Shown: positions 41,695 through 51,499, counted from the first letter of the stretch. The stretch: 64,000 nucleotides of DNA from Lachnospiraceae bacterium (GCA_017522685.1 JAFWYN010000030.1:30368-94367); one strand, 5' to 3'. The notes: generated by a model not told the origin, from the letters alone. Numbers and translations: made by a program.

Positions 41695-42581
41695 GGCTCC
41701 AATACCTGCCTCATATCCTCCGGCAAAGGAGCAGTGAAGTCCATGGACTCTCCTGTGATGGGATGGGTAAACTGCAGGCGGTGTGAGTGCAGTGCCTGAC
41801 GGGTTATGTATTCCATGTCCGGATTGTAAAGATGGTCACCGATTAAGGGGAAGCCCATATGCTTCATATGAACACGTATCTGATGGGTGCGGCCTGTTTC
41901 CAGGTGAATGGAAAGCAGGCTGTGCCCGTTTTTATATTCTTTGAGGGCGTAATGGGTAACCGCCCGCTCGCCGCCCACATAATCAATCTGTCTTTCGATG
42001 ATGGAGTCCCCCTTACGACCGATGGGAGCGTCGATGGTGCCTCTTTCGGGAGTAACCTGCCCCCGCACAATGGCCAAATATTCCCGATGAATGGAGCGCT
42101 TGACCACCATGGAGGAAAGAATCCCCGCACTGAGCATATGCTTGGCTACGATGGTAAGTCCCGAAGTATCCCTGTCCAGACGATTGATACAGCGGAAGAC
42201 AAAGGGCTTGTCCTGCTTGGTGAAGTACCAGGCCAGGGCATTGGCCAGAGAGTTCTCATAATTATTTAAGGAAGGGTGAATGGGCATGTCGGCAGGCTTG
42301 TTTACCACAAGCAAATCCTCATCCTCATAAACAATATCCAGAGGCAGTTCTACGGGAGGAATCTTCTCGGAAGAGTCTTCTTCCTGAATCTGCACGGTCA
42401 GGGTGTTGCCTTCCTGCAAAGTTACCCTCATATATTGGGGGATACCATCAACCAAGATACTGCCCCACTGCTTCTTCAGTTCCTTGATGCACTGGGTAGA
42501 GTAGCCCTTTGCACGTATGAATTGCTCAATGCTTTGGCCGGCGTCTTGTGAAGTTATGGGGTAGGTCAGAGTTCGGTTCAT
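41691..42581 (-). CDS. RluD-family 23S rRNA pseudouridine synthase
   Basis: 296 residues. An N-terminal S4-like RNA-binding part (AGQSIEQFIRAKGYSTQCIKELKKQ) precedes the catalytic domain with INRLDRDTSGLTIVAKH (catalytic Asp) and HLETGRTHQIRVHMKHMGFPLIGDHLY. The family makes pseudouridine in 23S rRNA or tRNA. The 171 bases upstream hold the divergent promoter of the ABC exporter. Confidence 0.9.
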   Translation of the reverse strand: MNRTLTYPITSQDAGQSIEQFIRAKGYSTQCIKELKKQWGSILVDGIPQYMRVTLQEGNTLTVQIQEEDSSEKIPPVELPLDIVYEDEDLLVVNKPADMPIHPSLNNYENSLANALAWYFTKQDKPFVFRCINRLDRDTSGLTIVAKHMLSAGILSSMVVKRSIHREYLAIVRGQVTPERGTIDAPIGRKGDSIIERQIDYVGGERAVTHYALKEYKNGHSLLSIHLETGRTHQIRVHMKHMGFPLIGDHLYNPDMEYITRQALHSHRLQFTHPITGESMDFTAPLPEDMRQVLEP

Positions 42582-42668
42582 AAAAGTTCTCCTGTGAATC
42601 TATTGGTCGTCGGTTTTATTCTAACAGAAGAAGGCGGCTCTGGCTATCCTTTTTCTTGTGTGGGATTC

Positions 42669-42697
42669 TTGCGGGATAAATAGAGGTGTGGTATGAT
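42669..42697 (+). promoter_or_regulatory. Promoter of the ABC exporter operon
   Basis: TTGCGG (42669-42674) and TATGAT (42692-42697), 17-base spacer. Confidence 0.5.
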
Positions 42698-42752
42698 GGA
42701 ATATGTGTGAATTATGAAGTAGAATTTAGGAATTGTGTAAGAGGAACCAAGT

Positions 42753-44477
42753 ATGAAATTTATTTTGAAGTATTTAAAACCCTTTGCAAAAAGGATGTCC
42801 CTCGGCTTTACCATCAAGGTCTTGGGTACCGTGGTGGAGCTGTTTTTGCCCTATATCCTCAGTCATATTTTAAAGGAAGTTGTAGTCAATGAAAAAATTC
42901 AGGATGTAGTATACTGGGGGCTTTTGATGGTGGCATGTGCAGGCTGTGCCTGTGTATTCAATGTGGTGGCCAACCGTATGGCCTCCAAGGTGGCAAGGGA
43001 CTTTTCCGAAAAGGTAAGAAAGGATTTGTTTGCCAGAATGCTGCAGCTTTCACCGGCGCAGGTGGACCGATTTACCATTCCGTCGCTGGAATCCCGAATT
43101 ACCACGGATACCTACAATATTCATAACTTTGTGGCTATGATGCAAAGAATGGGTGTGCGTGCTCCCATATTGCTGATTGGTGGTGCGGTGATTACCATGA
43201 TTATGGACTGGTATCTGAGTATGGTTATGCTGATTACCATGCCCATTATTTTTGGTATCATCTATTTTATCTCCCGTAAGGGTGTGCCGCTGTACACTAA
43301 GGTGCAGCAGTCCGTGGACAAAATGGTCCGTGTGGTACGTGAGGATGTGCAGGGCATCCGTGTGATTAAAGCCCTGTCCAAGACGGATTATGAACATAGA
43401 CGATATGACGAGGTGAATCAGTCCTTGGTGCATGATGAGAAGCGGGCAGGTATCATCATGGGCTCCGTAAACCCGGTGATGACCCTGCTGATGAACAGCG
43501 GTATCGTGGCGGTAGTGGCTTTAAGTGCTTCCCGTGTGGCGAATCATAAGTCCGACCCGGAAACGGTTATCGCTTTTATGCAGTATTTTACCCTTATCTC
43601 CATGGCCATGATGGTTATGTCCCGTATGTTTGTTATGTTTACCAAGAGTGCAGCTTCGGCCAATCGTATTGCAGAGGTTATGGATGCACCTGAGGATTTG
43701 GTGGTGCAGGATGAGAAGGATTATCCCCCTTGCAATACAGCTGCACATATCCTTTTTGATAACGTAGATTTTTCCTATTTAGGAAAGTTAAATAATTTAG
43801 AGGATGTTTCCCTGGAGCTTCCTAAGGGAGGAACGTTGGGCATCATCGGTGCCACCGGTAGCGGTAAGTCTACGCTGGTGAAGCTTTTGCTACGTTTTTA
43901 TGATGTAAGCGAAGGAGCTATTTACATAAAGGGAAGGGATATCCGTACCATTCCCTCAGAGGAATTTTGTGCCATGTTTGGTACGGCTATGCAGTATGAT
44001 TTCCTCTATGCGGACACCATTTTCGAAAATATCCGTTTCGGCAGAGATTTAAGCAGAGAACAGGTAGAACAGGCGGCTAAGGTGGCTCAGGCTCATGACT
44101 TTATTACCTCCTTTAAGGACGGCTATGAGCATATGCTTTCTTCCAAGGCTACCAATATTTCCGGTGGACAGAAGCAACGACTTTTGATAGCACGTGCCAT
44201 TGCAGGGAATCCGGAAATCCTGATATTAGACGACAGTTCTTCCGCACTGGATTATAAGACCGATGCTAACTTAAGAAAGGCATTGAATGAACATATGAAG
44301 GATACCACCATTATTACCGTGGCACAGCGTGTCAGCTCCTTAAAGAATTGCGACCTTATCCTGGTGTTGGAGGAAGGCAGAATCATCGGCAAGGGTACCC
44401 ATGAGGAGCTGTTGGTGAGCTGTGCAGAATATAAGGAAATCAGTGATTCACAGATGGGAGGTGCTTTCGTTGAGTAG
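42753..44477 (+). CDS. ABC exporter half-transporter, subunit 1 (degenerate-site partner)
   Basis: 574 residues: six membrane helices (to about 310), then an ATPase domain with Walker A GATGSGKSTLVKL, signature ISGGQKQRLLIARA and Walker B ILILDDSSSALD. The catalytic glutamate after Walker B is Asp. In heterodimeric exporters (BmrC/BmrD, TM287/288) this change marks the subunit with the inactive site. The next gene encodes the partner. The substrate is unknown, drug or peptide being common in this family. Confidence 0.92.
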   Translation: MKFILKYLKPFAKRMSLGFTIKVLGTVVELFLPYILSHILKEVVVNEKIQDVVYWGLLMVACAGCACVFNVVANRMASKVARDFSEKVRKDLFARMLQLSPAQVDRFTIPSLESRITTDTYNIHNFVAMMQRMGVRAPILLIGGAVITMIMDWYLSMVMLITMPIIFGIIYFISRKGVPLYTKVQQSVDKMVRVVREDVQGIRVIKALSKTDYEHRRYDEVNQSLVHDEKRAGIIMGSVNPVMTLLMNSGIVAVVALSASRVANHKSDPETVIAFMQYFTLISMAMMVMSRMFVMFTKSAASANRIAEVMDAPEDLVVQDEKDYPPCNTAAHILFDNVDFSYLGKLNNLEDVSLELPKGGTLGIIGATGSGKSTLVKLLLRFYDVSEGAIYIKGRDIRTIPSEEFCAMFGTAMQYDFLYADTIFENIRFGRDLSREQVEQAAKVAQAHDFITSFKDGYEHMLSSKATNISGGQKQRLLIARAIAGNPEILILDDSSSALDYKTDANLRKALNEHMKDTTIITVAQRVSSLKNCDLILVLEEGRIIGKGTHEELLVSCAEYKEISDSQMGGAFVE

Positions 44478-46317
44478 AGGAAATATAGGAAGAGATCCCA
44501 GAGTAGAGAGCAATCCTAACAAGCATGCCCAGGGCGTGAAGCTGGGTAAGAAAAAGACCAAGGACGTATTGTTGCGCTTGGGCGGATATGTGATGCAGCA
44601 GTGGCCCCTGTTTCTGGTAGCCATTGCCTTAACTTTACTGTCTAATCAGCTGTCCCTTTTGGGACCCATGTACTCCGGTGATGCCATCGACGCCATGTCC
44701 GGTTCCCAAGGAGTGGATTTTGAGGCAGTTAAATTAAATGTAGGAAAAATGTTGATTTGTTATATTGGCTCAGCTATTTTAGCCTATGCCATGGCAGTTC
44801 TGATGATTCATTTAAGTCAGAGAATCGTATATACCATGCGTAAGCAGCTGTTTGAAAAGCTGACCACACTACCGGTGAATTATTTCGATACCCATCCGGT
44901 GGGAGATATTATCAGCCGTATCTCCTATGACATTGATACGGTGAACAGCTCCCTGTCCCATGATTTGGTGCAGGTTATGACCAGTATTTATACGGTACTA
45001 GGTTCCCTGATTTTCATGTGGCAAATCAGTAAACCCATGATTTTGGTGTTTGTGATTACCGTGCCCATATCCATATTGTTTACCAGATATCGTTCCAAGA
45101 AGGTGCGCCCTCTGTTTTCCAAGCGTTCCCAGAAGCTGGGTGAGCTGAACGGCTATGCGGAGGAAATGCTTTCCGGCTGTCGAACCATTGCAGCCTACGG
45201 TCGCGAGGAGGTCATCGGCGAACGATTTAATAAGCGTAATATGGAGGCCATGGATGCCTACTATGCAGCAGAATATTACAGTGCTACCATGGGACCTTCC
45301 GTCAACTTTATCAATAACCTGTCCATTTCCCTGGTCATGATTTTGGGTGGTATTTTATACATGTTCTCCCAGAACGGCAACGTAACAGAGGCTTCTCTGT
45401 TCTTCATTACCCTGGGTGGTGTGGCACAGTTTGTACAGTATTCCAGAAAGTTTGCGGGACCCATCAATGAGTTTGCCAATATTATCCACGAGTTCCAGTC
45501 GGCCTTTTCGGCAGCGGAGAGAGTGTTCCGTATTATCGATGAGGGACCGGAGCCGGCAGATGCGGAGAATGCTTTGTCTTTAGATGAGGTGGAAGGAGAA
45601 GTGATTTTCCGCCATGTGGATTTCGGATATGTACCGGAGAAAAAGATTTTGCAGGATATTTCCGTAGAGGTAAATCCGGGGCAGACCATTGCTATCGTAG
45701 GACCTACCGGTGCGGGCAAAACTACCATCATCAACCTGTTGATGCGTTTCTATGATGTGAACAGCGGTACCATCACGGTGGATGGCAAAGAGATTTGCAA
45801 TGTAAAGCGAGAAGACCTGCGAAAGGCTTATACCATGGTACTGCAGGATACCTGGCTGTTCCAGGGCAGTATCTATGAAAATATCCGCTACGGCAAGGAA
45901 AATGCTACCATGGAGGAGGTCAAGGCAGCAGCAAAGGCAGCACGAATCGATTCCTATATCGAGCATTTGCCGGAGGGTTATGATACCATCCTTTCCGACG
46001 AGGGTATCAATATTTCCAAGGGTCAGCGCCAGCTGATTACCATTGCCAGAGCCCTGCTTTCCGATTCACCCATGTTGATTTTGGACGAAGCTACCTCTAA
46101 CGTAGACTCCCGTACGGAGATGAAGATACAAGAGGCTATGAACGAGCTGATGAAGAATCGTACCTGTTTTGTTATCGCTCACCGTCTGTCCACCATTCAG
46201 AATGCGGACTGCATCCTGGTGCTTCAGCAGGGTAAGATTACGGAGAAGGGCAACCATGAGGAGCTGATAAACCTGGGCGGATTCTACAGTACCCTGTATA
46301 ATGCGCAGAAGGAATAA
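44470..46317 (+). CDS. ABC exporter half-transporter, subunit 2 (catalytic partner)
   Basis: 615 residues from TTG at 44470, which has GGGAGGTG eight bases before it and overlaps the end of subunit 1; an earlier in-frame ATG (44422) is less likely. Six membrane helices, Walker A GPTGAGKTTIINL, Walker B MLILDEATSNVD with the catalytic Glu, and H-loop VIAHRLSTI. Its signature is ISKGQRQ instead of SGGQ. Together with the Asp in subunit 1, this degenerates the same one of the two ATP sites, as expected for an asymmetric heterodimer. Confidence 0.9.
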   Translation: MSRGNIGRDPRVESNPNKHAQGVKLGKKKTKDVLLRLGGYVMQQWPLFLVAIALTLLSNQLSLLGPMYSGDAIDAMSGSQGVDFEAVKLNVGKMLICYIGSAILAYAMAVLMIHLSQRIVYTMRKQLFEKLTTLPVNYFDTHPVGDIISRISYDIDTVNSSLSHDLVQVMTSIYTVLGSLIFMWQISKPMILVFVITVPISILFTRYRSKKVRPLFSKRSQKLGELNGYAEEMLSGCRTIAAYGREEVIGERFNKRNMEAMDAYYAAEYYSATMGPSVNFINNLSISLVMILGGILYMFSQNGNVTEASLFFITLGGVAQFVQYSRKFAGPINEFANIIHEFQSAFSAAERVFRIIDEGPEPADAENALSLDEVEGEVIFRHVDFGYVPEKKILQDISVEVNPGQTIAIVGPTGAGKTTIINLLMRFYDVNSGTITVDGKEICNVKREDLRKAYTMVLQDTWLFQGSIYENIRYGKENATMEEVKAAAKAARIDSYIEHLPEGYDTILSDEGINISKGQRQLITIARALLSDSPMLILDEATSNVDSRTEMKIQEAMNELMKNRTCFVIAHRLSTIQNADCILVLQQGKITEKGNHEELINLGGFYSTLYNAQKE

Positions 46318-46365
46318 AGGGCCGGACTGAAACCGGCATTTGCTCAGAAGGGAATGAGGGTTTTT

Positions 46366-47640
46366 ATGAGAAGAATATTGGTATATATTTGTTGTATTTG
46401 TTTGTGTCTCAGTCTGACGGCCTGTGAAAGTACGGCTGACATTTATGCGGACGGAACGCATTCCAGGGATTTTAAGGATTATGAATCCATGGCAGAGCTT
46501 TTGGGGGAGTACGGCATCCGATTCGGAACCAGTCTGAATCCGGATACTGCCGTAAGCAGTAGAATGCAGGAGCTGATTGCACAGCATTTTAACTCCGTTA
46601 CCGCCAATAACGAAATGAAAGCTTACAGTTTGTTAGACCAGCAGGCGTCCATGAATGCTGCGGACGGTATGCCGGTGATGGATTTTAGCTTGGCGGATGT
46701 TATTATGCAGGCAGCCATCTCCAATGGAGCTAAGGTGCGTGGACATGTGCTGGTATGGGATGCCTATATGACGGATTGGTTTTTCAGGGACGGTTATCAG
46801 ACAGGTGGAGGCTTTGTGGATCGGGATACCATGCTGAAGAGGCTGGAATCCTATATCACCCAGGTGGTCACCTATTTTGAAGAAAAATATCCCGGAGAGG
46901 TATATTGCTGGGATGTGGTAAACGAGGCAATCGGGGATGCTGAGGGTGACTACAATCCGGCAGATGAAAGACATATAAGGGTGTATCGGGAAGGCGGAGA
47001 AAATCTGTTTTATCAGTACATAGGTGATGACTATGTGGAACTGGCTTTTCTCTATGCCAGGAATGCGGTAGAAGCTCTGCAGGCCAAGAATCCGGAAGTG
47101 GATATTAAGCTGTTTTATAACGATTACAATGCTTTTTATCCGGAAAAGCGGGAGGCTATCTGCAGGCTGGTAGATAGTATCAATAATTATGCAACAGACG
47201 AAGATGGTCAGACCAGAAAACTGTGTGACGGCGTGGGCATGCAGGGATATATCGGAGGTTACGGTACCCAGCAGGGATGCCTGGATCCGGAACTGATTCC
47301 CATGATAAAGGAAGCGGTTTTGAGATATGCGGATTTGGGTGTGGAAGTACAGATTACGGAAATGGCAGTACGTAATTATAGCAGCGATAAGCAGGAGATT
47401 CGTAAGCATGAGGAGTTTTATACAGAGCTGATAAGCGCGCTGGTGGATCTCAACAGCGGGGAGGAAAAACCGCTTACCTGTATCGCTATCTGGGGACTGA
47501 CAGATTTGGTGGATTTGCCCAGAGATCACTATACCTATAAACTGAACAGCCCGTATTGCGGATTGTTTACATCGGATTATCAGGTGAAGAAGGTTTTCAG
47601 TGATGTGTATGAAATGTTGAAAAGCAAGAAAGTAAAGTAA
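46366..47640 (+). CDS. Endo-1,4-beta-xylanase, GH10, lipoprotein
   Basis: 424 residues from the ATG at 46366; one four codons earlier is an alternative. Lipobox LSLTAC at about residue 21 anchors it on the cell surface. The GH10 landmarks are: NSVTANNEMKAYSL, GHVLVWDAYMTDWF, acid/base E187 in CWDVVNEAIGD, LFYNDYNAF, and nucleophile E332 in VQITEMAVR. It cleaves the xylan backbone. It is the only polysaccharide-degrading enzyme seen here, followed by an oxidoreductase gene. Confidence 0.93.
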   Translation: MRRILVYICCICLCLSLTACESTADIYADGTHSRDFKDYESMAELLGEYGIRFGTSLNPDTAVSSRMQELIAQHFNSVTANNEMKAYSLLDQQASMNAADGMPVMDFSLADVIMQAAISNGAKVRGHVLVWDAYMTDWFFRDGYQTGGGFVDRDTMLKRLESYITQVVTYFEEKYPGEVYCWDVVNEAIGDAEGDYNPADERHIRVYREGGENLFYQYIGDDYVELAFLYARNAVEALQAKNPEVDIKLFYNDYNAFYPEKREAICRLVDSINNYATDEDGQTRKLCDGVGMQGYIGGYGTQQGCLDPELIPMIKEAVLRYADLGVEVQITEMAVRNYSSDKQEIRKHEEFYTELISALVDLNSGEEKPLTCIAIWGLTDLVDLPRDHYTYKLNSPYCGLFTSDYQVKKVFSDVYEMLKSKKVK

Positions 47641-47664
47641 CAGAAGAAAGGTTAGGGGAAAACT

Positions 47665-48636
47665 ATGAAAATGGGGATTATGGCAACCGGATGGATTGCA
47701 GATGTGATGGCAAGAACCATCGCCGAAATGCCGGAGGTGGAAAGCTACGCAGTGGCTTCCCGAAGTGAGGAAAAGGCCAAAGCTTTTGCAGAAAAGTATG
47801 GCTTTCAGAAGGCTTACGGATCCTATGAGGAACTGGTACAGGATGAAGAAGTGGAGTTGATTTATGTAGCAACGCCCCACTCCCATCACTATGAATGTGC
47901 CAAGCTGTGTCTGGAGCATGGCAAGCCTGTATTGGTGGAAAAGGCCTTTACCGTCAATGCAAAGCAGGCAAGGGAACTGGTGGAGCTGGCAAGGGAAAAG
48001 AAAGTATTCTTAGCAGAAGCTTTCTGGACCAGATATATGCCTTCTCGTAAGATGATTGTGGATTTGATTGACAGCGGTATTATCGGGGAAGTGACTTCCG
48101 TGATGGCGAATTTCGGAGCTTCTTTGGAAAACAGGGAGCGTTTGGTAAAGCCTGAATTGGCAGGCGGCGCCCTTTTGGACTTGGGAGTATATCCCATTAA
48201 CTTCGCCCTCATGTATGTGAAAGGGGAGGTAAAGAATGTATCCGCAGTATCCATACAGACTGAGGCTGGCGTAGATATGACCAACAGTGTGACGCTGACC
48301 TTTGAAAATAATGTGATTGCACTTCTTCACAGCGATATGCGTGCCCAGATGATGGGGGGCGGTGTGATTTACGGCAGGGAAGGTTACATAGCCGTAAAGG
48401 GTGCCATCAACCCGGAGGAGATACTGGTATTTAACAGAGAACGACAGGTGATTCGCAATGTAGAGATTCCCAAGCAGATTACCGGTTATGAGTATGAGGT
48501 AAAGGCGTGTATGGAGGCTTTGAAGGCAGGAAAGTTAGAGTGTGAGGAGATGCCTCACAGTGAGACACTGAAGCTGATGGAGCTTTTGGATGAAATCCGT
48601 GCCCAGTGGGGCATGAAGTATCCCTGCGAGGAATAG
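47665..48636 (+). CDS. Gfo/Idh/MocA-family oxidoreductase
   Basis: 323 residues. N-terminal Rossmann fold (MGIMATGWIADVMARTIAEM) with LIYVATPHSHHYECAKLCLEHGK and the catalytic lysine in PVLVEKAFTVN; C-terminal alpha/beta domain with LDLGVYPINFALMY. The family oxidises or reduces sugars and cyclitols with NAD(P). Its position after the xylanase gene, 24 bases apart, suggests pentose or xylo-oligosaccharide metabolism, which is not proven. Confidence 0.87.
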   Translation: MKMGIMATGWIADVMARTIAEMPEVESYAVASRSEEKAKAFAEKYGFQKAYGSYEELVQDEEVELIYVATPHSHHYECAKLCLEHGKPVLVEKAFTVNAKQARELVELAREKKVFLAEAFWTRYMPSRKMIVDLIDSGIIGEVTSVMANFGASLENRERLVKPELAGGALLDLGVYPINFALMYVKGEVKNVSAVSIQTEAGVDMTNSVTLTFENNVIALLHSDMRAQMMGGGVIYGREGYIAVKGAINPEEILVFNRERQVIRNVEIPKQITGYEYEVKACMEALKAGKLECEEMPHSETLKLMELLDEIRAQWGMKYPCEE

Positions 48637-48653
48637 AGCGCAAGAGACATAGA

Positions 48654-48690
48654 GAAGGAGCGTGCCATCAGGGTACGCTCCTTTGTAGTA
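48654..48690. terminator. Terminator between the oxidoreductase gene and the DUF4298 gene
   Basis: GGAGCGT and ACGCTCC form the stem (inner CC/GG around ATCA), followed by TTTG; suited to the converging genes. Confidence 0.75.
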
Positions 48691-48700
48691 TATGCTTATC

Positions 48701-48994
48701 CTAAATTTCTTCCGGAGATTCAGAGATTTCGAACAGCAGATTATAGACGCCGTCCTCAGACAATACGCCACGTTTTAGGTCCGAAGGCAGCAGCCCGGCT
48801 TCGTCGGCTTCAAAGTCAGCCAACCACTGACCATTTTCATAGTATTCTATCAGCTCTTGCAGCATAATGCCTGCCGGGGCTTCTTTTTTTAGGAAGTCCG
48901 TATGGATTTCCAGGGCTTTCTTTATAGTATCAAAGTAAAACTCCATCTTGGTGATTCGGTCAATGGTTTCCTGTAATGTATCCTTTGTGAACAT
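48701..48994 (-). CDS. DUF4298-like small protein
   Basis: 97 residues, ATG start with GGAGC site. Helical N-terminus (LQETIDRITKMEFYFDTIKKALE), then LIEYYENGQWLADFEADEAGLLP and RGVLSEDGVYNLLFE, the pattern of DUF4298. Function unknown. Acidic, no signal peptide, single gene between converging neighbours. Confidence 0.7.
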   Translation of the reverse strand: MFTKDTLQETIDRITKMEFYFDTIKKALEIHTDFLKKEAPAGIMLQELIEYYENGQWLADFEADEAGLLPSDLKRGVLSEDGVYNLLFEISESPEEI

Positions 48995-49150
48995 AAGCAG
49001 CTCCTTTTATGATTTTCTATATATCAGTGTAGCATGTCGGCACGTGCCAAGCAATAAGATTTCTTGTAAGACAGAGGAAAATATGATATTCTGAAAAGCA
49101 GAAAAGAATGTATCGGGGGGCACCCAATTTTGGTGCGGAAAGGAATAGGT

Positions 49151-50032
49151 ATGCGTTATATTTTAGAAAATGAATCCATAAAAGTAGAATTTGAAAGCTT
49201 TGGTGCAGAGATAAAGTCCCTGGTGAAAAAAGCCACGGGGCAGGAATATATGTGGGGAGCAGACCCGGCTTACTGGGGCAAGACCGCTCCTTTTCTTTTC
49301 CCTTTTATCGGGAAGTTAGTGCAGGAAGAGTACACCTATGAAGGCAAGGTGTATCCGGCGGACAAGCATGGCTTTGGCCAAAGGGTGGATTATGAAGTGG
49401 TAGTACAGGAGGCGGACAGAATCGTATTCAGAACCACGGACAGTGCTGAGACCTATGCGAAATATCCCTTCCGTTTTGTATTGGATATTGAGTATGTATT
49501 GGGAGAGGACAGCGTGCAGGAAAACTGGTATGTAAAGAATACGGGAGACAATGCCATGTATTTCTCTATCGGCGGACACGCAGCTTTTGCCTGTCCGTTA
49601 AGCGGTGCCGGCAGAATCGGTCAGAAGGTGAAACTTTACGGAGCGGAGCATAAGACACTGATTTTTTCCCTGCGTATCAACGAAAAGGGATTGCTTACAG
49701 ATGAACTGCTGACTTTGGATGTGGAAGATGGTATGATTACCATTGATGCGCATACTTTTGAAGCGGATGCCTTGGTCTTCGACGGAGAAGGAGTGACAGC
49801 AGCAGGCCTTTGTGATGAAAACGGCCGGGAATATGTACGTGTGGAGTGCGATGCACCGGTTTGGGGTGTGTGGTCCGTGCCCAATAATAACGCTAATTAC
49901 GTATGTCTGGAGCCATGGTACGGTATCTGCGATTATGAAGGCTTTGAAGGTGAGATTTCAGAGAGACCATACACCAATGTGGTGGAAAGCGGAGAAACAT
50001 GGACCGGCGGTAATGTGATTAGGGTGATGTAG
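49151..50032 (+). CDS. Aldose 1-epimerase family protein
   Basis: 293 residues from the ATG at 49151 (GAAAGGA site). FGAEIKSLVKK, PFLFPFIGKL, YPADKHGFGQRVDYEV, YFSIGGHAAFACPL and CLEPWYGICDYEGFEG match the galactose mutarotase-like group of the LacX type; GGHAAF holds the catalytic His. It would interconvert sugar anomers or act on a hexose phosphate. Confidence 0.87.
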   Translation: MRYILENESIKVEFESFGAEIKSLVKKATGQEYMWGADPAYWGKTAPFLFPFIGKLVQEEYTYEGKVYPADKHGFGQRVDYEVVVQEADRIVFRTTDSAETYAKYPFRFVLDIEYVLGEDSVQENWYVKNTGDNAMYFSIGGHAAFACPLSGAGRIGQKVKLYGAEHKTLIFSLRINEKGLLTDELLTLDVEDGMITIDAHTFEADALVFDGEGVTAAGLCDENGREYVRVECDAPVWGVWSVPNNNANYVCLEPWYGICDYEGFEGEISERPYTNVVESGETWTGGNVIRVM

Positions 50033-50053
50033 GTAAGAGTGTAGGGGGAAGTT

Positions 50054-50842
50054 ATGGAATATTATAAGGCACATTACAAAGACGAGCATCATGATGTGGA
50101 TATTGTGATTGAGAACACCCAAGGGGATTATAAAACAGAGCCCCTTTCCTTTACCTTGGATGGAGTGACATTTCGCGGAACAAGCTGGGGAGATTTTGAA
50201 CTGGCGAATCCGGAACAATATGAGGAAGCGAGGGAAAAGTTTCGGATTCTGAAGCATGGGGGATACAATGAACTGGCGCAGGATACCTTTCCCTATTTTT
50301 ATGCATTACAGGGTTATGGTTTGGATTTAAAAATGCCCATAAAGTTAATTCGAAAGAGTGATTATCAGGAAGTGACCGGTGAATTGAAACTGGCTTTTTC
50401 GTATAAAAAGCGTGATGATGAAAAAACAAAGCGAGGTATTTGTTATCTATGTGATGGTGAGCGAATTTATCCGGACAATTGCGAGGTAGAAGAGTTTGTC
50501 TTATTGGTGGGAGAGGAACTGTACAGTAGCAATAATAAGACTTTGTATTTCGAGTCAGTTTTATTGGATATCAGTCGTCAGATACAGGAGAAGTACTATT
50601 TGAAATGCTGCTTTACCTGCCAGTATTCGGAGTATTCTCCTTATGGAAATGATGATTTCGGCAATATGCTTTGTTACCGAAGGCACAAAGAAGCCTGCTT
50701 GAAGGTAAATAGTAAGGATGATTATTTTGAATATCTTGAGGATAAGGATTTTGACATCTATCAGGAAACATACCTTTGTGAGGAATATGCGGAACGAAGG
50801 CATAGTAGCGGGTATCGTGGATTTGTGGAGGGTGTGAGATAG
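50054..50842 (+). CDS. Protein of unknown function with a cysteine cluster
   Basis: 262 residues, well-formed start (GGGGGAAG site). I recognise no family with confidence. The first half is strand-rich (LSFTLDGVTFRGTSWGDFEL), the second carries CCFTCQYSEYSPYG and MLCYRRHKEACL, a Cys/His arrangement that could bind zinc. No signal or membrane segment. The stop overlaps the promoter region of the proline T-box by a few bases. Confidence 0.65.
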   Translation: MEYYKAHYKDEHHDVDIVIENTQGDYKTEPLSFTLDGVTFRGTSWGDFELANPEQYEEAREKFRILKHGGYNELAQDTFPYFYALQGYGLDLKMPIKLIRKSDYQEVTGELKLAFSYKKRDDEKTKRGICYLCDGERIYPDNCEVEEFVLLVGEELYSSNNKTLYFESVLLDISRQIQEKYYLKCCFTCQYSEYSPYGNDDFGNMLCYRRHKEACLKVNSKDDYFEYLEDKDFDIYQETYLCEEYAERRHSSGYRGFVEGVR

Positions 50843-50845
50843 TGC

Positions 50846-50874
50846 TTGACAAAACCTTTTCCTTTGCATATAGT
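50846..50874 (+). promoter_or_regulatory. Promoter of the proline T-box transcript
   Basis: TTGACA (50846-50851) and TATAGT (50869-50874) with 17-base spacing. Confidence 0.85.
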
Positions 50875-50879
50875 TAGCA

Positions 50880-51100
50880 TATATAGGATTTGGCTAGGAA
50901 GAGGACTAGTACAGGTTGGAAGCATCCCAGAGAGGAAACGTGTGGTGAGAGTTTCTATGCAGAAGATTTGGAACCTACCTTGGAGCCCTGTATGAAAGTA
51001 CAGCGTAGCACCGGCGTTAACGGTAGGATGAGTGAATATTAGGGTGGTACCGCCGAGTTTGGCCCCTTTGGAGGGGTGCTTGACGTGCCACCCTTTGTGC
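50880..51100 (+). promoter_or_regulatory. T-box leader, probably proline-specific
   Basis: Stem I landmarks GAAGAGGACTAGTACAGG and CAGAGAGGAAACG; a specifier region GGAACCTACCTTGGAGCC; and the T-box AGGGTGGTACCGC (51041-51053). Alignment with the Trp T-box of this same window (TGG-ACC-ACGG-AG) places CCT (50974-50976), a proline codon, at the specifier (CCT-ACC-TTGG-AG); GGA (Gly) is the alternative. GTGCCACCCT (51085-51094) can pair with the T-box to form the competing hairpin. The first aminoacyl-tRNA synthetase downstream is proS at 53616, with two unrelated genes in between. Confidence 0.82.
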
Positions 51101-51318
51101 GTCAGAGGAAGCATATAGTATAACAGAATGTGAAAAGGATGCTGTAGGCGAGGGGAAGTCATAATCCGACAGAAGTATTTATCAGATTTCTTGACTGCTA
51201 TGATGGGAGAAACAATATACATCCACACCATGAGCTATCTGCGCATAATCAAAAAATAGGGAATAAAAATGTAGGATTATCATTAAATGAAACGAGAAGC
51301 TATGTTAAGTGTTATTTG
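51101..51318. other. Stretch between the proline T-box and the first repeat
   Basis: About 220 bases without a gene I can support and without a clear promoter. It may be the former proS leader continued, or a decayed insert. Confidence 0.4.
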
Positions 51319-51402
51319 GGCGACGCCGTACATGAGGAAGAAGCCCGAAGGGCGAATTCCGAATGGTGCATGGCGAAATAGAAAGCAAAACTTGAATTTG
51401 AG
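51319..51402 (+). repeat. Palindromic repeat, type 2, copy 1 (before the Fic gene)
   Basis: CGCCGTAC (51324-51331) pairs with GTGC-AT-GGCG (51366-51375); an inner hairpin is GCCC-GAA-GGGC. Then follows GAAAGCAAAACTTGAATTTG, which resembles the 3' part of the repeats in the first accessory array. A matching element is at 52506. Confidence 0.6.
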
Positions 51403-51499
51403 CAAGAGATTTAATTATAGATTAATTGATTTTTTCGCATATTACTTATATAATAGAACAAGATAATAAGCAAGATAATAAGCAAGTCGGAGGCGGAAA

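Noticed and set aside
46633..47919. 428-codon frame on the minus strand opposite the GH10 xylanase gene
   Set aside because: The plus strand encodes a complete GH10 enzyme with signal peptide and both catalytic glutamates; the antisense frame is His/Ile-rich and matches nothing.
51101..51318. Promoter or gene between the T-box and the Fic gene
   Set aside because: No reading frame with a ribosome site and no pair of boxes with proper spacing could be supported.
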